Below are positions 16,954 through 26,652 of a stretch of DNA of 64,000 nt, piece by piece (positions within the stretch are counted from its first letter, which is position 1; each line of letters opens with the position of its first letter). Made by a program: the position numbers and the translations under genes. Below the pieces are notes generated by a model, which saw nothing but the letters and a program-made list of their open reading frames with translations, made no database searches and was not told the origin of the DNA. Location of the stretch: NCBI RefSeq assembly GCF_025699065.1, contig NZ_JAILWF010000004.1:62001-126000 (forward strand). The letters run 5' to 3'. This DNA is from Nitrosarchaeum sp. Lineage in GTDB: Archaea > Thermoproteota > Nitrososphaeria > Nitrososphaerales > Nitrosopumilaceae.

Positions 16954-17961
16954 ATGACAGATGAAAAAAAGAAAGTAGTTGCTTTGTTATCTGGTGGTTT
17001 AGATAGCCAGCTTGCAGTTAGAATGATGCAGGAACAGGGATTTGAAGTTTCAGCTGTTGCAATAAAAACGCCTTTTTGTGATTTTGATTGTGGAAGAGGT
17101 TGTGGTTTTGAGATTAGAGAAAGAGCTGATGATCTTAATGTCAATTTAAAAACAGTGTATCTTGGTGATGAATACATTGAGATGTTAAAACATCCAAAAC
17201 ATGGAATTGGTGCTGGGTTTAATCCATGTGTTGATTGTAGGACTATGATGTTTGATGCTGCAAAAAAACACATGGAAGAGATCGGTGCTGAGTTTATTAT
17301 TTCAGGAGAAGTGTTAGGACAAAGACCAATGAGTCAACATGCTCCTTCATTAAGAATAATTGAAAAAGATTCAGGTCTAGTTGGAAAAATTGTTAGACCA
17401 TTATCTGCAGGGCTACTTCCAGAAACAGATCCTGAAAAAAATGGATTGATCAAAAGAGAAAATCTTGGGATGATTAAAGGAAGAACTAGAAGAACACAAT
17501 TAGAGATGGCAAAAAAATATGGAATTGAAAATCCACCAAATGCAGGTGGCGGATGTCTTTTAACTGATCCAACATTTGGTTTACGTGCAAAAGATTTGTT
17601 TGCACATACTGAAACTCCTACAATAAATGATATTGATTTACTAAAAGTAGGAAGACATTTCAGATTAGATGAACAAACTAAATTTGTTGTTGGAAGAAAT
17701 AAAGATGAAAATGAAATGATAAAAGCAATTGCATTGTCTGATGATATTTTATTACAGGCACGTGATCATATGGGACCAGTTGCAATTTTACGGGGAAAGA
17801 ATGCAGATATGCATGTAAAATTTGCATCTTCTATTACCCTAAGATATTCAGATGCACCAAAGGGAATGCAATCAGCAATTACTATTTCCAAAAACAACAT
17901 AACAAACGAAATCACAGCAGAGCATGCTGAAGAAGAATCATACATTAAATTTAGAATTTAG
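16954..17961 (+). CDS. PP-loop ATPase related to tRNA-specific 2-thiouridylase (MnmA/ThiI-like)
   Basis: The protein has 335 residues. A PP-loop near the N-terminus reads VVALLSGGLDSQLAVRMM. A cysteine-rich stretch follows (CDFDCGRGCGF) and a further pair lies in NPCVDCRTMMFDAAKK, the position where MnmA keeps a catalytic Cys. The family activates uridine in tRNA with ATP and inserts sulfur. Its archaeal versions are poorly characterised, so the exact modified base is uncertain. The frame is open to an ATG at 16909. I prefer the ATG at 16954 because it begins the conserved domain directly. Confidence 0.8.
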   Translation: MTDEKKKVVALLSGGLDSQLAVRMMQEQGFEVSAVAIKTPFCDFDCGRGCGFEIRERADDLNVNLKTVYLGDEYIEMLKHPKHGIGAGFNPCVDCRTMMFDAAKKHMEEIGAEFIISGEVLGQRPMSQHAPSLRIIEKDSGLVGKIVRPLSAGLLPETDPEKNGLIKRENLGMIKGRTRRTQLEMAKKYGIENPPNAGGGCLLTDPTFGLRAKDLFAHTETPTINDIDLLKVGRHFRLDEQTKFVVGRNKDENEMIKAIALSDDILLQARDHMGPVAILRGKNADMHVKFASSITLRYSDAPKGMQSAITISKNNITNEITAEHAEEESYIKFRI

Positions 17962-18034
17962 GCATGAATTTTTTTTGGAATTAGTTAAAACTAAGGAAGA
18001 GTTTTTGAAGGAGTAGATCGCATTTTCTTCAAGG

Positions 18035-18313
18035 ATGCAAAAACAGGAAAATCCCACCTATTTGAAAGCCATTACTATACGAGACATCAGTGATGTACAT
18101 TCGATTAAAGAAGACATCAAAAAAGAAATGATTTTAATTCTTAGAGTTACGCCGTTGGCTCAAAAAAATGTTGAACAGCTTAGAAAAGTAGTTGAGGAGT
18201 TGTATTCTATTGCAAAAACTGAAGGTGCAGATATTGCAAGATTGGGTGAAGAGAGAATTATTGTAGCACCATCAAACATTAAAATCTGGAAACCAGAATA
18301 CGATCTAAAATAA
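18035..18313 (+). CDS. sepF: Cell division protein SepF
   Basis: The protein has 92 residues and consists almost entirely of the SepF core domain (MILILRVTPLAQKNVEQLRK and RLGEERIIVAPSNIKIW). In archaea SepF anchors FtsZ to the membrane. Here the membrane-targeting N-terminus is short (MQKQENPTYLKAITI) and not strongly amphipathic. FtsZ and the Cdv genes are not in the window. It converges on the FttA gene, overlapping its end by nine bases. Confidence 0.88.
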   Translation: MQKQENPTYLKAITIRDISDVHSIKEDIKKEMILILRVTPLAQKNVEQLRKVVEELYSIAKTEGADIARLGEERIIVAPSNIKIWKPEYDLK

Positions 18314-20242
18314 TTTGATCGCTTCTTGAACTTGAGGGTAGTGTGCAGGAACTCTAAACATTCTTCTGATATTCATTGCTAAATTTTCTGATTTTCGTCG
18401 TTCACCGTGATTTACAAGGACTCTACGAAGTTTTGGCCTTAATCTTTGAACAAAAGACATTAACTGATTATAATCACTGTGTCCACTAAATCCATCTAAT
18501 TTTTCAACACTACAATTAATTGTAACAACTTCTACTTTTCCTTCTTTACCTAACATAGTAACTTGTTTTGAACCATCCAATACTCTTCTACCCATAGTTC
18601 CATTGACTTGATATGAAACAAACAGGACTTTATTCTTTTTATCAGGAGCAATATTTTTGAAATATTCTAAAACAGGTCCACCTTCCAACATTCCAGATGT
18701 TGCTAAAATAATACATGGTGAATTATCTCGCATCGGTTCTTCTCGTGTATCAGCGTGCTCAATGTTTGTAAAGTATTCTGAATCAAATGGGTTATCATCA
18801 GTTTCTAAGATTTTCTGTTTTAATTCTCTAGCAAGGTATTCAGGATATGCCTCATGAATTGCAGAAGCTTCTGAAATCATTCCTTCTGTAAAAACAGGAG
18901 CTTCGACCATTTCACCGGATTTCATATAGTGATCAATTACCATCATGATTTCTTGTGCACGACCGACCGCAGGAATAGGAATGAGAACTTTTCCTCCATC
19001 AGCAAGAGTGTTATTTACTGCATTAATGAAAGCAGATTCTACTTCTTGTCTGGTTGGTTGAATGTCTTCTTTTGCACCGTATGTACTTTCAATTAACAGA
19101 GTTTCAACTCTGGGGAAATTCCAACTGGCTGCTTCAAATAGGATACTTTTTCCAAATTTAATATCGCCAGAATAAACAAAATTATGATCACCGTTGCCAA
19201 TATGAAAATGACATAAAGCTGAACCTAAAATATGACCAGCATTTGCAAGTACCAATTTAATGTCAGGAGAAATATCTGTAACAGTACCATATGGTAAAGT
19301 AATTGCTTGTTTCATGATTTGTTTAACATCTCTTTCAGAGTAAATTGGTGTTCTACCTTGTGCAGCAGCAACTTTGATTGCATCTAATTGAATAAGATTC
19401 ATCATAGGTAGTGTTGGCTCAGTGCAATAAATTGGTCCTTTATAACCAAATTTACACAATGCAGGTAAGAACCCAGTATGATCTAAGTGTGCATGTCCAA
19501 TCACAATTGCATCAAGTTCGTCTAAAGTAATATCTAGAAAATCTAATCTAGGAAAAGAATCCATTGGGTGTTTAGCACCAGGATTTATACCACAATCAAC
19601 TAGGATTTTACTTTCAGGAGTAGATAAGAGCATACAAGATCTTCCTACTTGACTAAAACCACCAAGTGTTATGAGAGATACCTCAGATTTTTGTGCTAAA
19701 CGGGGTCTAAATATCTCATCTCCGATTTGTTTGAATTGTTTGCTTCGTTCAACAGCTGTGAGTTTTAGATTTGCATTTATTGTTTGAATAGTACGAGATG
19801 GTATTGTGGTTGCTTTTCTTACACGGAGTTTCCAACCTATTTTTTCAGTTATTTCAGCATGATTGAATTCTTTTGCATCTCTTTGTAGTAACCAAGGTCT
19901 TTTAGCTTCAATTGAAACTTCACCTGTAGCAGTATCAAAAAATGCCCCTTGAAAATTTGCTTCTTTTGGAATACATTCAGCTAAAATTTTTCTTGCATCT
20001 TCTTCTGATTTTCTAATAGATTCGTCAGTTCGTACAACAATTCTTTTTTTAATTATATTAACAAGATTAGAAATTGTTTCGTTGTTTTCCATCAGATAAC
20101 GTGGTGAATTTGTATACAACGCAATTCTTGGTCCTTCATATTCAATTTTTGTTACCTTAGCTTCTTTGGGTATACTTTGCAGTATGATCGCCATCATATT
20201 TTGGCTAGGAGGTAATTCTTTTTGTTGCTGTTTTCTTTGCAT
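18305..20242 (-). CDS. Beta-CASP/KH ribonuclease aCPSF1 (FttA, transcription termination factor)
   Basis: The protein has 645 residues. Two KH domains fill the first 170 residues, followed by a metallo-beta-lactamase domain with VIGHAHLDHTGFL (H250-H255) and a beta-CASP region with LATSGMLEGGPVLEYFKN. The C-terminal HSDYNQL and VNHGERRKSE motifs complete the site. Archaeal orthologues cut RNA behind the polymerase and terminate transcription. The full motif set indicates an active nuclease. It lies seven bases after psmB on the same strand, so the two form a probable operon. Confidence 0.95.
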   Translation of the reverse strand: MQRKQQQKELPPSQNMMAIILQSIPKEAKVTKIEYEGPRIALYTNSPRYLMENNETISNLVNIIKKRIVVRTDESIRKSEEDARKILAECIPKEANFQGAFFDTATGEVSIEAKRPWLLQRDAKEFNHAEITEKIGWKLRVRKATTIPSRTIQTINANLKLTAVERSKQFKQIGDEIFRPRLAQKSEVSLITLGGFSQVGRSCMLLSTPESKILVDCGINPGAKHPMDSFPRLDFLDITLDELDAIVIGHAHLDHTGFLPALCKFGYKGPIYCTEPTLPMMNLIQLDAIKVAAAQGRTPIYSERDVKQIMKQAITLPYGTVTDISPDIKLVLANAGHILGSALCHFHIGNGDHNFVYSGDIKFGKSILFEAASWNFPRVETLLIESTYGAKEDIQPTRQEVESAFINAVNNTLADGGKVLIPIPAVGRAQEIMMVIDHYMKSGEMVEAPVFTEGMISEASAIHEAYPEYLARELKQKILETDDNPFDSEYFTNIEHADTREEPMRDNSPCIILATSGMLEGGPVLEYFKNIAPDKKNKVLFVSYQVNGTMGRRVLDGSKQVTMLGKEGKVEVVTINCSVEKLDGFSGHSDYNQLMSFVQRLRPKLRRVLVNHGERRKSENLAMNIRRMFRVPAHYPQVQEAIKLF

Positions 20243-20249
20243 TAAATCA

Positions 20250-20882
20250 CTAAAGTTCGATGACTGCTTTCTTTTGTTCTTCAGTCAAAAGACGGAATCC
20301 GTCTTTATCCATAACTGCGATGTTAATTCCATCGCCAGTACCTATGTTTCTAACTATTGCGGCTTTTACTGCTCTTAGAGCAATTTTTTTTGCTTCTTCT
20401 ACTGTTAGATCTGATCTATATTCTTCTTCTAACAAACCATATGCTACAGGAGAGCCACTACCTGTTGTTACATAAGATTTTTGTTCAACTGAACCAAACA
20501 TGTCGATATTAAATAATGCAGGACCATTTGCATCATAACCACCAACAAGAATATCTGCCATGAATGGATAACCACGATTCTGATGAAATATGAGAGAACA
20601 GAGTCTAGCAAGAGAATGAATTGAAATTGGTCCCTGTTTTTCTACTCTATGAAGATTTGAATGATAACGAAGTATATCCACAATGTTTTGAGCATCTGCT
20701 ACACCTCCAGCTAAAGTCAAGCCTGCGTGTGCATCAATTTTTTGAATTTTCATAGTATTGTTATTTGCAATAAAATATCCAGCACTGGCTCTCATATCAG
20801 CGCATAAGACAACACCGTCTTTAGCCTTGATACCTACAGTGGTAGTCCCGTGCAGAATTTTTTCTTCAACATTATTTGACAA
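20250..20882 (-). CDS. psmB: Proteasome beta subunit, catalytically complete
   Basis: The protein has 210 residues. A 12-residue propeptide (MSNNVEEKILHG) precedes the threonine that becomes Thr1 (TTTVGIKAKDG). Counting from it, Asp17 and Lys33 are both present (CADMRA, NNNTMKIQ), as is the Gly-rich TTGSGSPVAYGLLEEEY region. This is therefore an active 20S proteasome beta subunit rather than a degenerate paralogue. It precedes fttA on the same strand and is divergent from the G1PDH gene. Confidence 0.96.
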   Translation of the reverse strand: MSNNVEEKILHGTTTVGIKAKDGVVLCADMRASAGYFIANNNTMKIQKIDAHAGLTLAGGVADAQNIVDILRYHSNLHRVEKQGPISIHSLARLCSLIFHQNRGYPFMADILVGGYDANGPALFNIDMFGSVEQKSYVTTGSGSPVAYGLLEEEYRSDLTVEEAKKIALRAVKAAIVRNIGTGDGINIAVMDKDGFRLLTEEQKKAVIEL

Positions 20883-20921
20883 AATACACCTATTAGAGAT
20901 ATTAGGAAATGCATGACACCC

Positions 20922-20930
20922 TTTTAAATA
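20922..20930 (+). promoter_or_regulatory. TATA-like box for G1PDH
   Basis: TTTTAAATA lies about 30 bases before the ATG at 20959, in the 76-base gap between the divergent psmB and G1PDH genes. The spacing predicts a leaderless or nearly leaderless transcript and favours the 20959 start over internal ATGs. Confidence 0.45.
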
Positions 20931-20958
20931 ACTTTTTGTTCCATTGAAATGATAAATA

Positions 20959-22023
20959 ATGACAAAAAGTCATGATCGTATGCAGTCGCATACGATGGAA
21001 CTGCCCAGGCTCATTGAAATTGGGGAGAGAAACATAGGTGATTTTGGAAAGTTTGTTAATTCTCTCAATAAATCAAAAAGAATTTCATTAATCAGCGGAA
21101 CAAATGTAACAAAAATTATTCAGAAAAAAATTGAAAGTTCGTTAAAATCCAATAAAATAAAATTCGTTTGGCATATGTCTGGAAACAATACAATTCCAGC
21201 CATAAATACGATCCAAAAAGACGTAAAAAAAGATCAAAGTGAGTTGATTGCAGGTATTGGAGGAGGTCGTTCTGTAGATACTGCTAAAATGATTGCATTT
21301 AATCTAGATAAACCGTTTGTAAGTGTACCAACAGCTGCTTCGCATGACGGAATGGCAAGTCCATTTGTTTCTATTGTTGGCGATAAACCGCACTCAATTG
21401 TTGCATCAGCACCGTTAGGAGTATTTGTAGATATTGATATAATTCGTAAAGCGCCTCCAAAACTTTTAGCTAGTGGTTGTGGTGATCTTATTGCAAATAT
21501 TATAGCTGTTAAAGATTGGCGGTTAGGACATGAAAAAACAGGTGAGTATTACGGTAGATATTCTGCAGATTTAGCATTGATGAGTGCAAAAATAGTTATG
21601 GAAAATTCAAGTCATTATGCTAAAAACGGACTAGATGTAAGAATAATTGTTGAAGCATTGATTAGTGCAGGAGTTGCGTCTTGTATTGCAGGTAGTAGTA
21701 GACCATGTTCAGGAGCAGAACATCTTTTTTCACATGCTTTAGATAAGATTGCACCTGGAAGAGGTCTTCATGGAGAGAAATGTGGTATTGGTTCTATTAT
21801 GATGGCAAAGTTACAAGGACAAGATTGGAAAAAAATTGTAAAAACGTTAAAAGATGTTGGTGCACCAACATCAGCAAAACAAATTGGTTTAAAATCTGAA
21901 GAAATTGTAACTGCTCTAATGATTGCACAAGAATTAAGGCCTGAAAGATATACTATTTTAAAAGAAATTGAAATGACAGAGAAAAAGGCGTTGAATCTTG
22001 CAAAAGTAACTAATGTAATTTGA
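20959..22023 (+). CDS. egsA: sn-Glycerol-1-phosphate dehydrogenase
   Basis: The protein has 354 residues of the iron/zinc alcohol-dehydrogenase superfamily. The nucleotide-binding region is IAGIGGGRSVDTAKMIAF and is followed by PFVSVPTAASHDGMASPF. Metal-ligand segments are ASGCGDLIANI, CSGAEHLFSHALD and GLHGEKCGIGSI. It reduces dihydroxyacetone phosphate to sn-glycerol-1-phosphate, the stereochemical signature step of archaeal lipids. The TATA spacing supports this start, which includes a short polar extension (MTKSHDRMQSHTMELPRL). Confidence 0.95.
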   Translation: MTKSHDRMQSHTMELPRLIEIGERNIGDFGKFVNSLNKSKRISLISGTNVTKIIQKKIESSLKSNKIKFVWHMSGNNTIPAINTIQKDVKKDQSELIAGIGGGRSVDTAKMIAFNLDKPFVSVPTAASHDGMASPFVSIVGDKPHSIVASAPLGVFVDIDIIRKAPPKLLASGCGDLIANIIAVKDWRLGHEKTGEYYGRYSADLALMSAKIVMENSSHYAKNGLDVRIIVEALISAGVASCIAGSSRPCSGAEHLFSHALDKIAPGRGLHGEKCGIGSIMMAKLQGQDWKKIVKTLKDVGAPTSAKQIGLKSEEIVTALMIAQELRPERYTILKEIEMTEKKALNLAKVTNVI

Positions 22024-22024
22024 T

Positions 22025-22774
22025 TTAAGCTGTTTTTGGTTCTGGTGATTTTTCTTCTTTAGTTTCAGCTTTCTTTGTCTGAGTTTGTTTATTTACATGT
22101 GTTTCAATAAAGTTGACTTTCTCTAATGATGGAACAAATTTGAAAATATCTAATTGTATGAAGTGTTTCATTATTTGAAGTCCATCAGCTCGTAGTATTT
22201 CTTCAGGAATTGTGATGTTTACTTCTTTATCTTTTAATTCAAATGCAATCTTTGAATCTTCTAAAGGCAGTCTATTTTTTAGAATACCATCGACTTTATC
22301 GTTTGGAGTTTCAAGTGATTTTACTACATTAACATCATAAAGAATTGTTTTACCTGCGTATCTGTGATTATAATCAATTTGGACTCTTCCTGAACCAATA
22401 TATCTTATAATTCCTCTCTTATTATCAACCTCAATTGTATCGCCTACAGAAACTTTTTCAGCGTCTTCACCAAGTTTTCTAATTGGAATCATTCTAACTT
22501 TACCAGAATCACGTTCGCCAAAGCCCTTGTCAGGAGTAACTTCAATTGTGAGTTTATCACCTACTGAAGTTTTAGCTAATGCTTCATCTAATCCTTTGAG
22601 AACAGGATAGGATACTTCACCAATTGAAACAAGCTTTGGTTGATATTTTACATTTGATTCATGAATAGAATGTTTTTTTGCATCTTCTTCTATAGTAGTA
22701 TCAAAAACTTCTGCATTATCTTTAACCTTAGCAGTATAATCAATTAGTATCAATGAACCTTTATTGAAAGTCAA
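22025..22774 (-). CDS. FKBP-type peptidyl-prolyl isomerase, long archaeal form
   Basis: The protein has 249 residues. The FKBP domain starts at once (GSLILIDYTAKVKDNAEVFD) and has the GEVSYPVLKGLDEALAKTSVG motif and the insert-in-flap region with YNHRYAGKTILYDVNVV. About 100 residues of a C-terminal extension follow, as in long archaeal FKBPs, ending in a charged tail (QTKKAETKEEKSPEPKTA). These enzymes speed proline isomerisation and act as chaperones. The convergent G1PDH gene ends one base away. Confidence 0.92.
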   Translation of the reverse strand: MTFNKGSLILIDYTAKVKDNAEVFDTTIEEDAKKHSIHESNVKYQPKLVSIGEVSYPVLKGLDEALAKTSVGDKLTIEVTPDKGFGERDSGKVRMIPIRKLGEDAEKVSVGDTIEVDNKRGIIRYIGSGRVQIDYNHRYAGKTILYDVNVVKSLETPNDKVDGILKNRLPLEDSKIAFELKDKEVNITIPEEILRADGLQIMKHFIQLDIFKFVPSLEKVNFIETHVNKQTQTKKAETKEEKSPEPKTA

Positions 22775-22815
22775 TGTGATCGGTCTCGAATTTCCTTATA
22801 TTAAGTTAACATGGA

Positions 22816-23961
22816 TTATAGAGCTTTTAGTTTTTCTTCAGCTGTTTTAAGACCTGCTTGGGCATCTGCATCATAACCCATCATTGCCAATGTTGATGAA
22901 ATTGCAGATATTGTTCTCATAACATGATATTTGTTAACTTCTCCCATACATCCCACTCTGAAAACTTTACCTTTGAGATTTCCAAATCCACCTGCTACCA
23001 ACACTCTGAATTTTTCAGCTAATGTATCTCTGAAAATTTTGTCTTCTAGACCATCTAAGTAATTTAATGCAATTATGGATATTGAACGATCTTCTTTTTT
23101 GGCAAATGGTGTTAAACCTATTGCACTTAAACCAGAATACAGTGCGTCAGAACAAATCTTATGTCGTTTGAATACATGTTCAAGTCCTTCTTCTAACATA
23201 ATGGATAATGCTTCTCTATATGCATAAAGTAAAGGCAATGCTGGAGTAAATGGAGTATGTTTTGATTCTTCATAATATTTGAAATATCTTGCTAAATTGA
23301 AATACATTGTAGGTGGAGGATTAGCAATCATGTATTTTTTGGCTTTAGCACTAATAGATATTGGAGAAATTCCAGGAGGTGCAGCGATTGCTTTTTGTGC
23401 ACCAGTCATACATACATCAATATTCCATTTATCAACTGGAAGATTAACACCACCAAGTATAGAAACAGAATCTACAACATACATTGCATCGTTACGTGAG
23501 GTTAAATCAGATATTCGATCAAGATAATTTACCATTGTTCCTGTAGATGTTTCATTGTGAACAACATAGAATGCTTTGACATCTTTGTTATTATCAAAAG
23601 CTTCTTTTATTTTATCAAAAGTTGCATTTTCTCCAGGAGGAGTTTGAAGTTTAATTACATGAGCTCCTTGAGCTTCAATTAGTTCTGCAAGTCTACCGCT
23701 AAATTCCCCATTTACAGGAATTATGATTTTGTCGCCTTTTTTTACAATATTAATTACGCTTGCTTCTACTGCTCCAGTTCCTGATGCAGATAATGCAACT
23801 ATATCATTTTTAGTTTGAAAAACTTGTTGTGTTTTTTCAACTACATCTGTGTATAATTCAACAAAGTCATCACTTCTATGATTAATTATTGGAGCAAGCA
23901 TTGCTCTCATAACTCTATCAGGTACATTTGTAGGACCAGGAAGCATTGACAAATATTCCAA
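22816..23961 (-). CDS. Class V aminotransferase, serine-pyruvate/alanine-glyoxylate type
   Basis: The protein has 381 residues. It opens with the family hallmark LSMLPGPTNVPDRVMRAMLA, then NHRSDDFVELY, SASGTGAVEASVINI and the DSVSILGGV cofactor Asp. The PLP lysine is in VCMTGAQKAIAAPPG. Such enzymes move amino groups between serine or alanine and glyoxylate or pyruvate. The exact pair is not resolved here. It follows the FKBP gene's promoter side without overlap. Confidence 0.9.
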   Translation of the reverse strand: MEYLSMLPGPTNVPDRVMRAMLAPIINHRSDDFVELYTDVVEKTQQVFQTKNDIVALSASGTGAVEASVINIVKKGDKIIIPVNGEFSGRLAELIEAQGAHVIKLQTPPGENATFDKIKEAFDNNKDVKAFYVVHNETSTGTMVNYLDRISDLTSRNDAMYVVDSVSILGGVNLPVDKWNIDVCMTGAQKAIAAPPGISPISISAKAKKYMIANPPPTMYFNLARYFKYYEESKHTPFTPALPLLYAYREALSIMLEEGLEHVFKRHKICSDALYSGLSAIGLTPFAKKEDRSISIIALNYLDGLEDKIFRDTLAEKFRVLVAGGFGNLKGKVFRVGCMGEVNKYHVMRTISAISSTLAMMGYDADAQAGLKTAEEKLKAL

Positions 23962-24004
23962 TTTTATATCTCCATCGTAGCTTTCTAATGAGGTTTATTT
24001 ATAA

Positions 24005-24499
24005 TTAGAGATTTTTCAATCGTTGTTTACCACTAATTTTATTCAAAAAATGTTTAGTTCCTTCAGGAACAAGATCCTCCCATTTTTGATCGGATATTAT
24101 CATATTTCGAATATTTGTTCCGGAGAGAATATCTCTTTTGACAAATGGAATTGACAGTACTGTAACATTACGTTTTGAATAAAGATGTTCAGTTAATTCA
24201 TCATTAGTAAAAATAATATCAAATTTTGGAACTATTGTATTGATAAATTCAATCCATTTAATGTGATTATCCAGATCTGGAATGAAATAGATTTGAATTC
24301 TTTGTTTCATAGAATCATCAATTGAAGATAGAATCATTTCTTTTCGTTCTTCAGCAGAAAATGGATTGTTTTTGTCTAAGGATTTATTGGAGCTGCCTAA
24401 TCCTACCCATAATTTATCAACTTTGGATAATGCAAAACGTAAAGCATCTAAATGACCTAAGTGAAATGGTTGAAATCTCCCTATTAGTAATCCATTCAT
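24005..24499 (-). CDS. nadM: Nicotinamide-nucleotide adenylyltransferase (archaeal NadM type)
   Basis: The protein has 164 residues. The nucleotidyltransferase motif is GRFQPFHLGHLDAL (HxGH at residues 14-18 or so) and the second motif is SGTNIRNMI near 129. NadM joins NMN or NaMN to ATP to form NAD or its deamido form. The length is typical. It has its own 64-base gap upstream shared with rtcA, which points the other way. Confidence 0.92.
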   Translation of the reverse strand: MNGLLIGRFQPFHLGHLDALRFALSKVDKLWVGLGSSNKSLDKNNPFSAEERKEMILSSIDDSMKQRIQIYFIPDLDNHIKWIEFINTIVPKFDIIFTNDELTEHLYSKRNVTVLSIPFVKRDILSGTNIRNMIISDQKWEDLVPEGTKHFLNKISGKQRLKNL

Positions 24500-24563
24500 A
24501 CAAAATAATTAGATAATTTCTTTTTAAAAAACTATCATAAAGTGCTGTATATCAAGAAAATAC

Positions 24564-25586
24564 ATGGAATTTCTAAAAATTAATGGTGAATTTGGAGAAG
24601 GCGGAGGACAAATAATTCGCACTGCAATTACATTATCATGTATTACAAAAAGATCTGTAATAATTGAAAATATAAGAAAAAATAGAAATGTTGCAGGATT
24701 AAGACCGCAGCATCTTACTGCAATTAAAATTCTACAAAAAATTTGTGATGCAGATGTGGAAGGAGCAAAAGTAGGATCAACAAGTTTGAAATTCATTCCA
24801 GGAAATGTCAAAAGTTGTAATCTAATTGAAGATGTTGGAACTGCAGGAAGTATATCTCTCATACTACAAGTATTGATTCCAGTAGCTGCAATATGTCAAA
24901 GAAAAATAAATTTAACAATCAAAGGAGGTACAGATACTCTTTGGAGTCCTACAATTGATTATACTCAATATGTTTTGAGGGAAGCATATTCTAGAATGGG
25001 AATTAAATTTTCAATGAAAGTAATCAAACGTGGTTATTATCCTAAAGGGGGTGGAGAAATAAATTTGGAAGTTTTACCATCCAAAGTAAAATCAATTACA
25101 CTAAATCAAAGAAAAACAAAAAATGTAAAATTATTTTGTTCATTTTCTAATTTACCAAATGAATTAATAAAAAGAAATGTAGAAAGTTTTGAAAAAAAAT
25201 TAATTGAAAAAAAATTCAATGTTCAATCTCAAATTAATGAAGAAATTGCTATTGATTCAGGAGCATCTTTGTTGATTTGTAGTATTGATGATGAATCAAT
25301 AAATGGGATTGATTCAATTTTTGATAAAAAAACTGAACAATTTAATTTAGATCTAGAAAGTTTTATTAAAAATAATCTTGGCGTTGATGAACGACTAGCA
25401 GACATGCTTGTTTTACCAGCATGTCTTACTAATGAAATGACAGTTTTTAGAGTTAAAAATATTTCAAAACATTTGGAGACGAATTTGTTTGTGGCTTCAA
25501 AAATAACTGGTTGTAAATATGGAGTAGGTAAACTAAATGACGGTTTTGAGATTAGAATTGAAGGTATTTCACACACCAGCATCTAG
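24564..25586 (+). CDS. rtcA: RNA 3'-terminal phosphate cyclase
   Basis: The protein has 340 residues. It begins INGEFGEGGGQIIRTAITLS, the classic RtcA start, and has GLRPQHLTAIKIL, the GTAGSISLILQVL motif, the YYPKGGGEI signature and the KHLETNLFVASK segment. The enzyme converts RNA 3'-phosphate to a 2',3'-cyclic phosphate via an adenylylated histidine. RtcB is not in the window, but ThpR, RNase Z and CCA enzyme genes lie further right, so RNA-end chemistry is well represented. Confidence 0.94.
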   Translation: MEFLKINGEFGEGGGQIIRTAITLSCITKRSVIIENIRKNRNVAGLRPQHLTAIKILQKICDADVEGAKVGSTSLKFIPGNVKSCNLIEDVGTAGSISLILQVLIPVAAICQRKINLTIKGGTDTLWSPTIDYTQYVLREAYSRMGIKFSMKVIKRGYYPKGGGEINLEVLPSKVKSITLNQRKTKNVKLFCSFSNLPNELIKRNVESFEKKLIEKKFNVQSQINEEIAIDSGASLLICSIDDESINGIDSIFDKKTEQFNLDLESFIKNNLGVDERLADMLVLPACLTNEMTVFRVKNISKHLETNLFVASKITGCKYGVGKLNDGFEIRIEGISHTSI

Positions 25587-26066
25587 TAACGATGCAAAAA
25601 ATAGAATTGCCACGGATAGGATCACAGTAATTTCGCCAAGTATGATAATTTTTTTTCTTAGTTTTTGAATTTGTTGAGTTGACATTTGTTTTGACATTAT
25701 TTTTTCTTCTACATCTTTTCTAATTACTCTAACATGGATGATGTATGTAATGATCAATGCTATGACTAAAATTATTTTTATAATAAGAAAATTACCATAG
25801 CTTGTTGCCATTAACAGATCAGGTTTGCTCAATAGTACATGTGAATTGTACAAACCAGTTCCCATTAGAATAATTAATGATGGAACAGCAATTTTGTTGA
25901 ATCTCTTACCAACTTTAATCATAATTTGTAATCTTTCTTCAATAGTCCCATACATTGTTTTTAGAAGAGGTGAAAAAACAATTCCAATAAAAAGAGAACC
26001 ACCCACCCAGATTGCAGCTGCAAGAAGATGAATCCACATAATTATTGCTTGTTCTAATGGAGTCAT
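25569..26066 (-). CDS. CopD-like four-helix membrane protein
   Basis: The protein has 165 residues and four membrane helices. The first carries WIHLLAAAIWVGGSLFIGI, the signature start of the CopD/copper-resistance D domain with a conserved His. Helix two includes VPSLIILMGTGLY. Members are linked to copper or haem handling, which would suit a copper-rich ammonia oxidiser, but the substrate here is not shown. It overlaps the convergent end of rtcA by 18 bases. Confidence 0.75.
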   Translation of the reverse strand: MTPLEQAIIMWIHLLAAAIWVGGSLFIGIVFSPLLKTMYGTIEERLQIMIKVGKRFNKIAVPSLIILMGTGLYNSHVLLSKPDLLMATSYGNFLIIKIILVIALIITYIIHVRVIRKDVEEKIMSKQMSTQQIQKLRKKIIILGEITVILSVAILFFASLLDAGV

Positions 26067-26148
26067 ACTGTTTCATATTTCAAATCAAATATTATGTATT
26101 TGGATCTTGACAACGTTTTTTAGTTGTTCATAATCTGATATCATTGAA

Positions 26149-26643
26149 TTGGGATTACAAAGTAAAATGGTAGTGTATGCATCTATAGCAGGATTATTTG
26201 GATTGATGGGTATAATCATCTGGTATGCCAGTCTTGATAATTCACAGTTAGAACAAGTTGAAATTCAATTATCTAGTGTAGAAGTAAAAGATGTTAATTC
26301 AATTGAAAATTCTGCAAAATTAGAAATTGTTTTTCTTGTAAAAAATCCAAGTGAAAAAACTTTCACAGTTCCTGTTATTGGATACCAGCTTTATGCAGAT
26401 GATCAATTATTGGGTTCTGGTCAATATTCCACTGAAGATATTGCAATGCCTGGCAGGGCAGTGTTTTATCCGGATTCAGAAATTCCTTTGAAAAATACTT
26501 TCGTTTTAATAAAATCTGAACTTAATTCAGAAATATATCAAGCGGTTTTAGATGGCAGGATCAACAGTTTTAGTGCTGAAGGAATCATAACTACAGAAAC
26601 ATCTTGGAGCTTGATAGAAAAAGAATTCAAATCTTCAACTTAA
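26149..26643 (+). CDS. Signal-anchored LEA14-like beta-sandwich protein
   Basis: The protein has 164 residues with a TTG start; the ATG at 26167 would also keep the membrane helix (about 8-28). The remaining 130 residues look like one LEA14/WHy-like beta sandwich (LEIVFLVKNPSEKTFTVPVI). A protein of the same design is encoded at 32438. It is anchored outside the membrane, and its function is unknown. Confidence 0.65.
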   Translation: MGLQSKMVVYASIAGLFGLMGIIIWYASLDNSQLEQVEIQLSSVEVKDVNSIENSAKLEIVFLVKNPSEKTFTVPVIGYQLYADDQLLGSGQYSTEDIAMPGRAVFYPDSEIPLKNTFVLIKSELNSEIYQAVLDGRINSFSAEGIITTETSWSLIEKEFKSST

Positions 26644-26652
26644 GTTAAAGAG

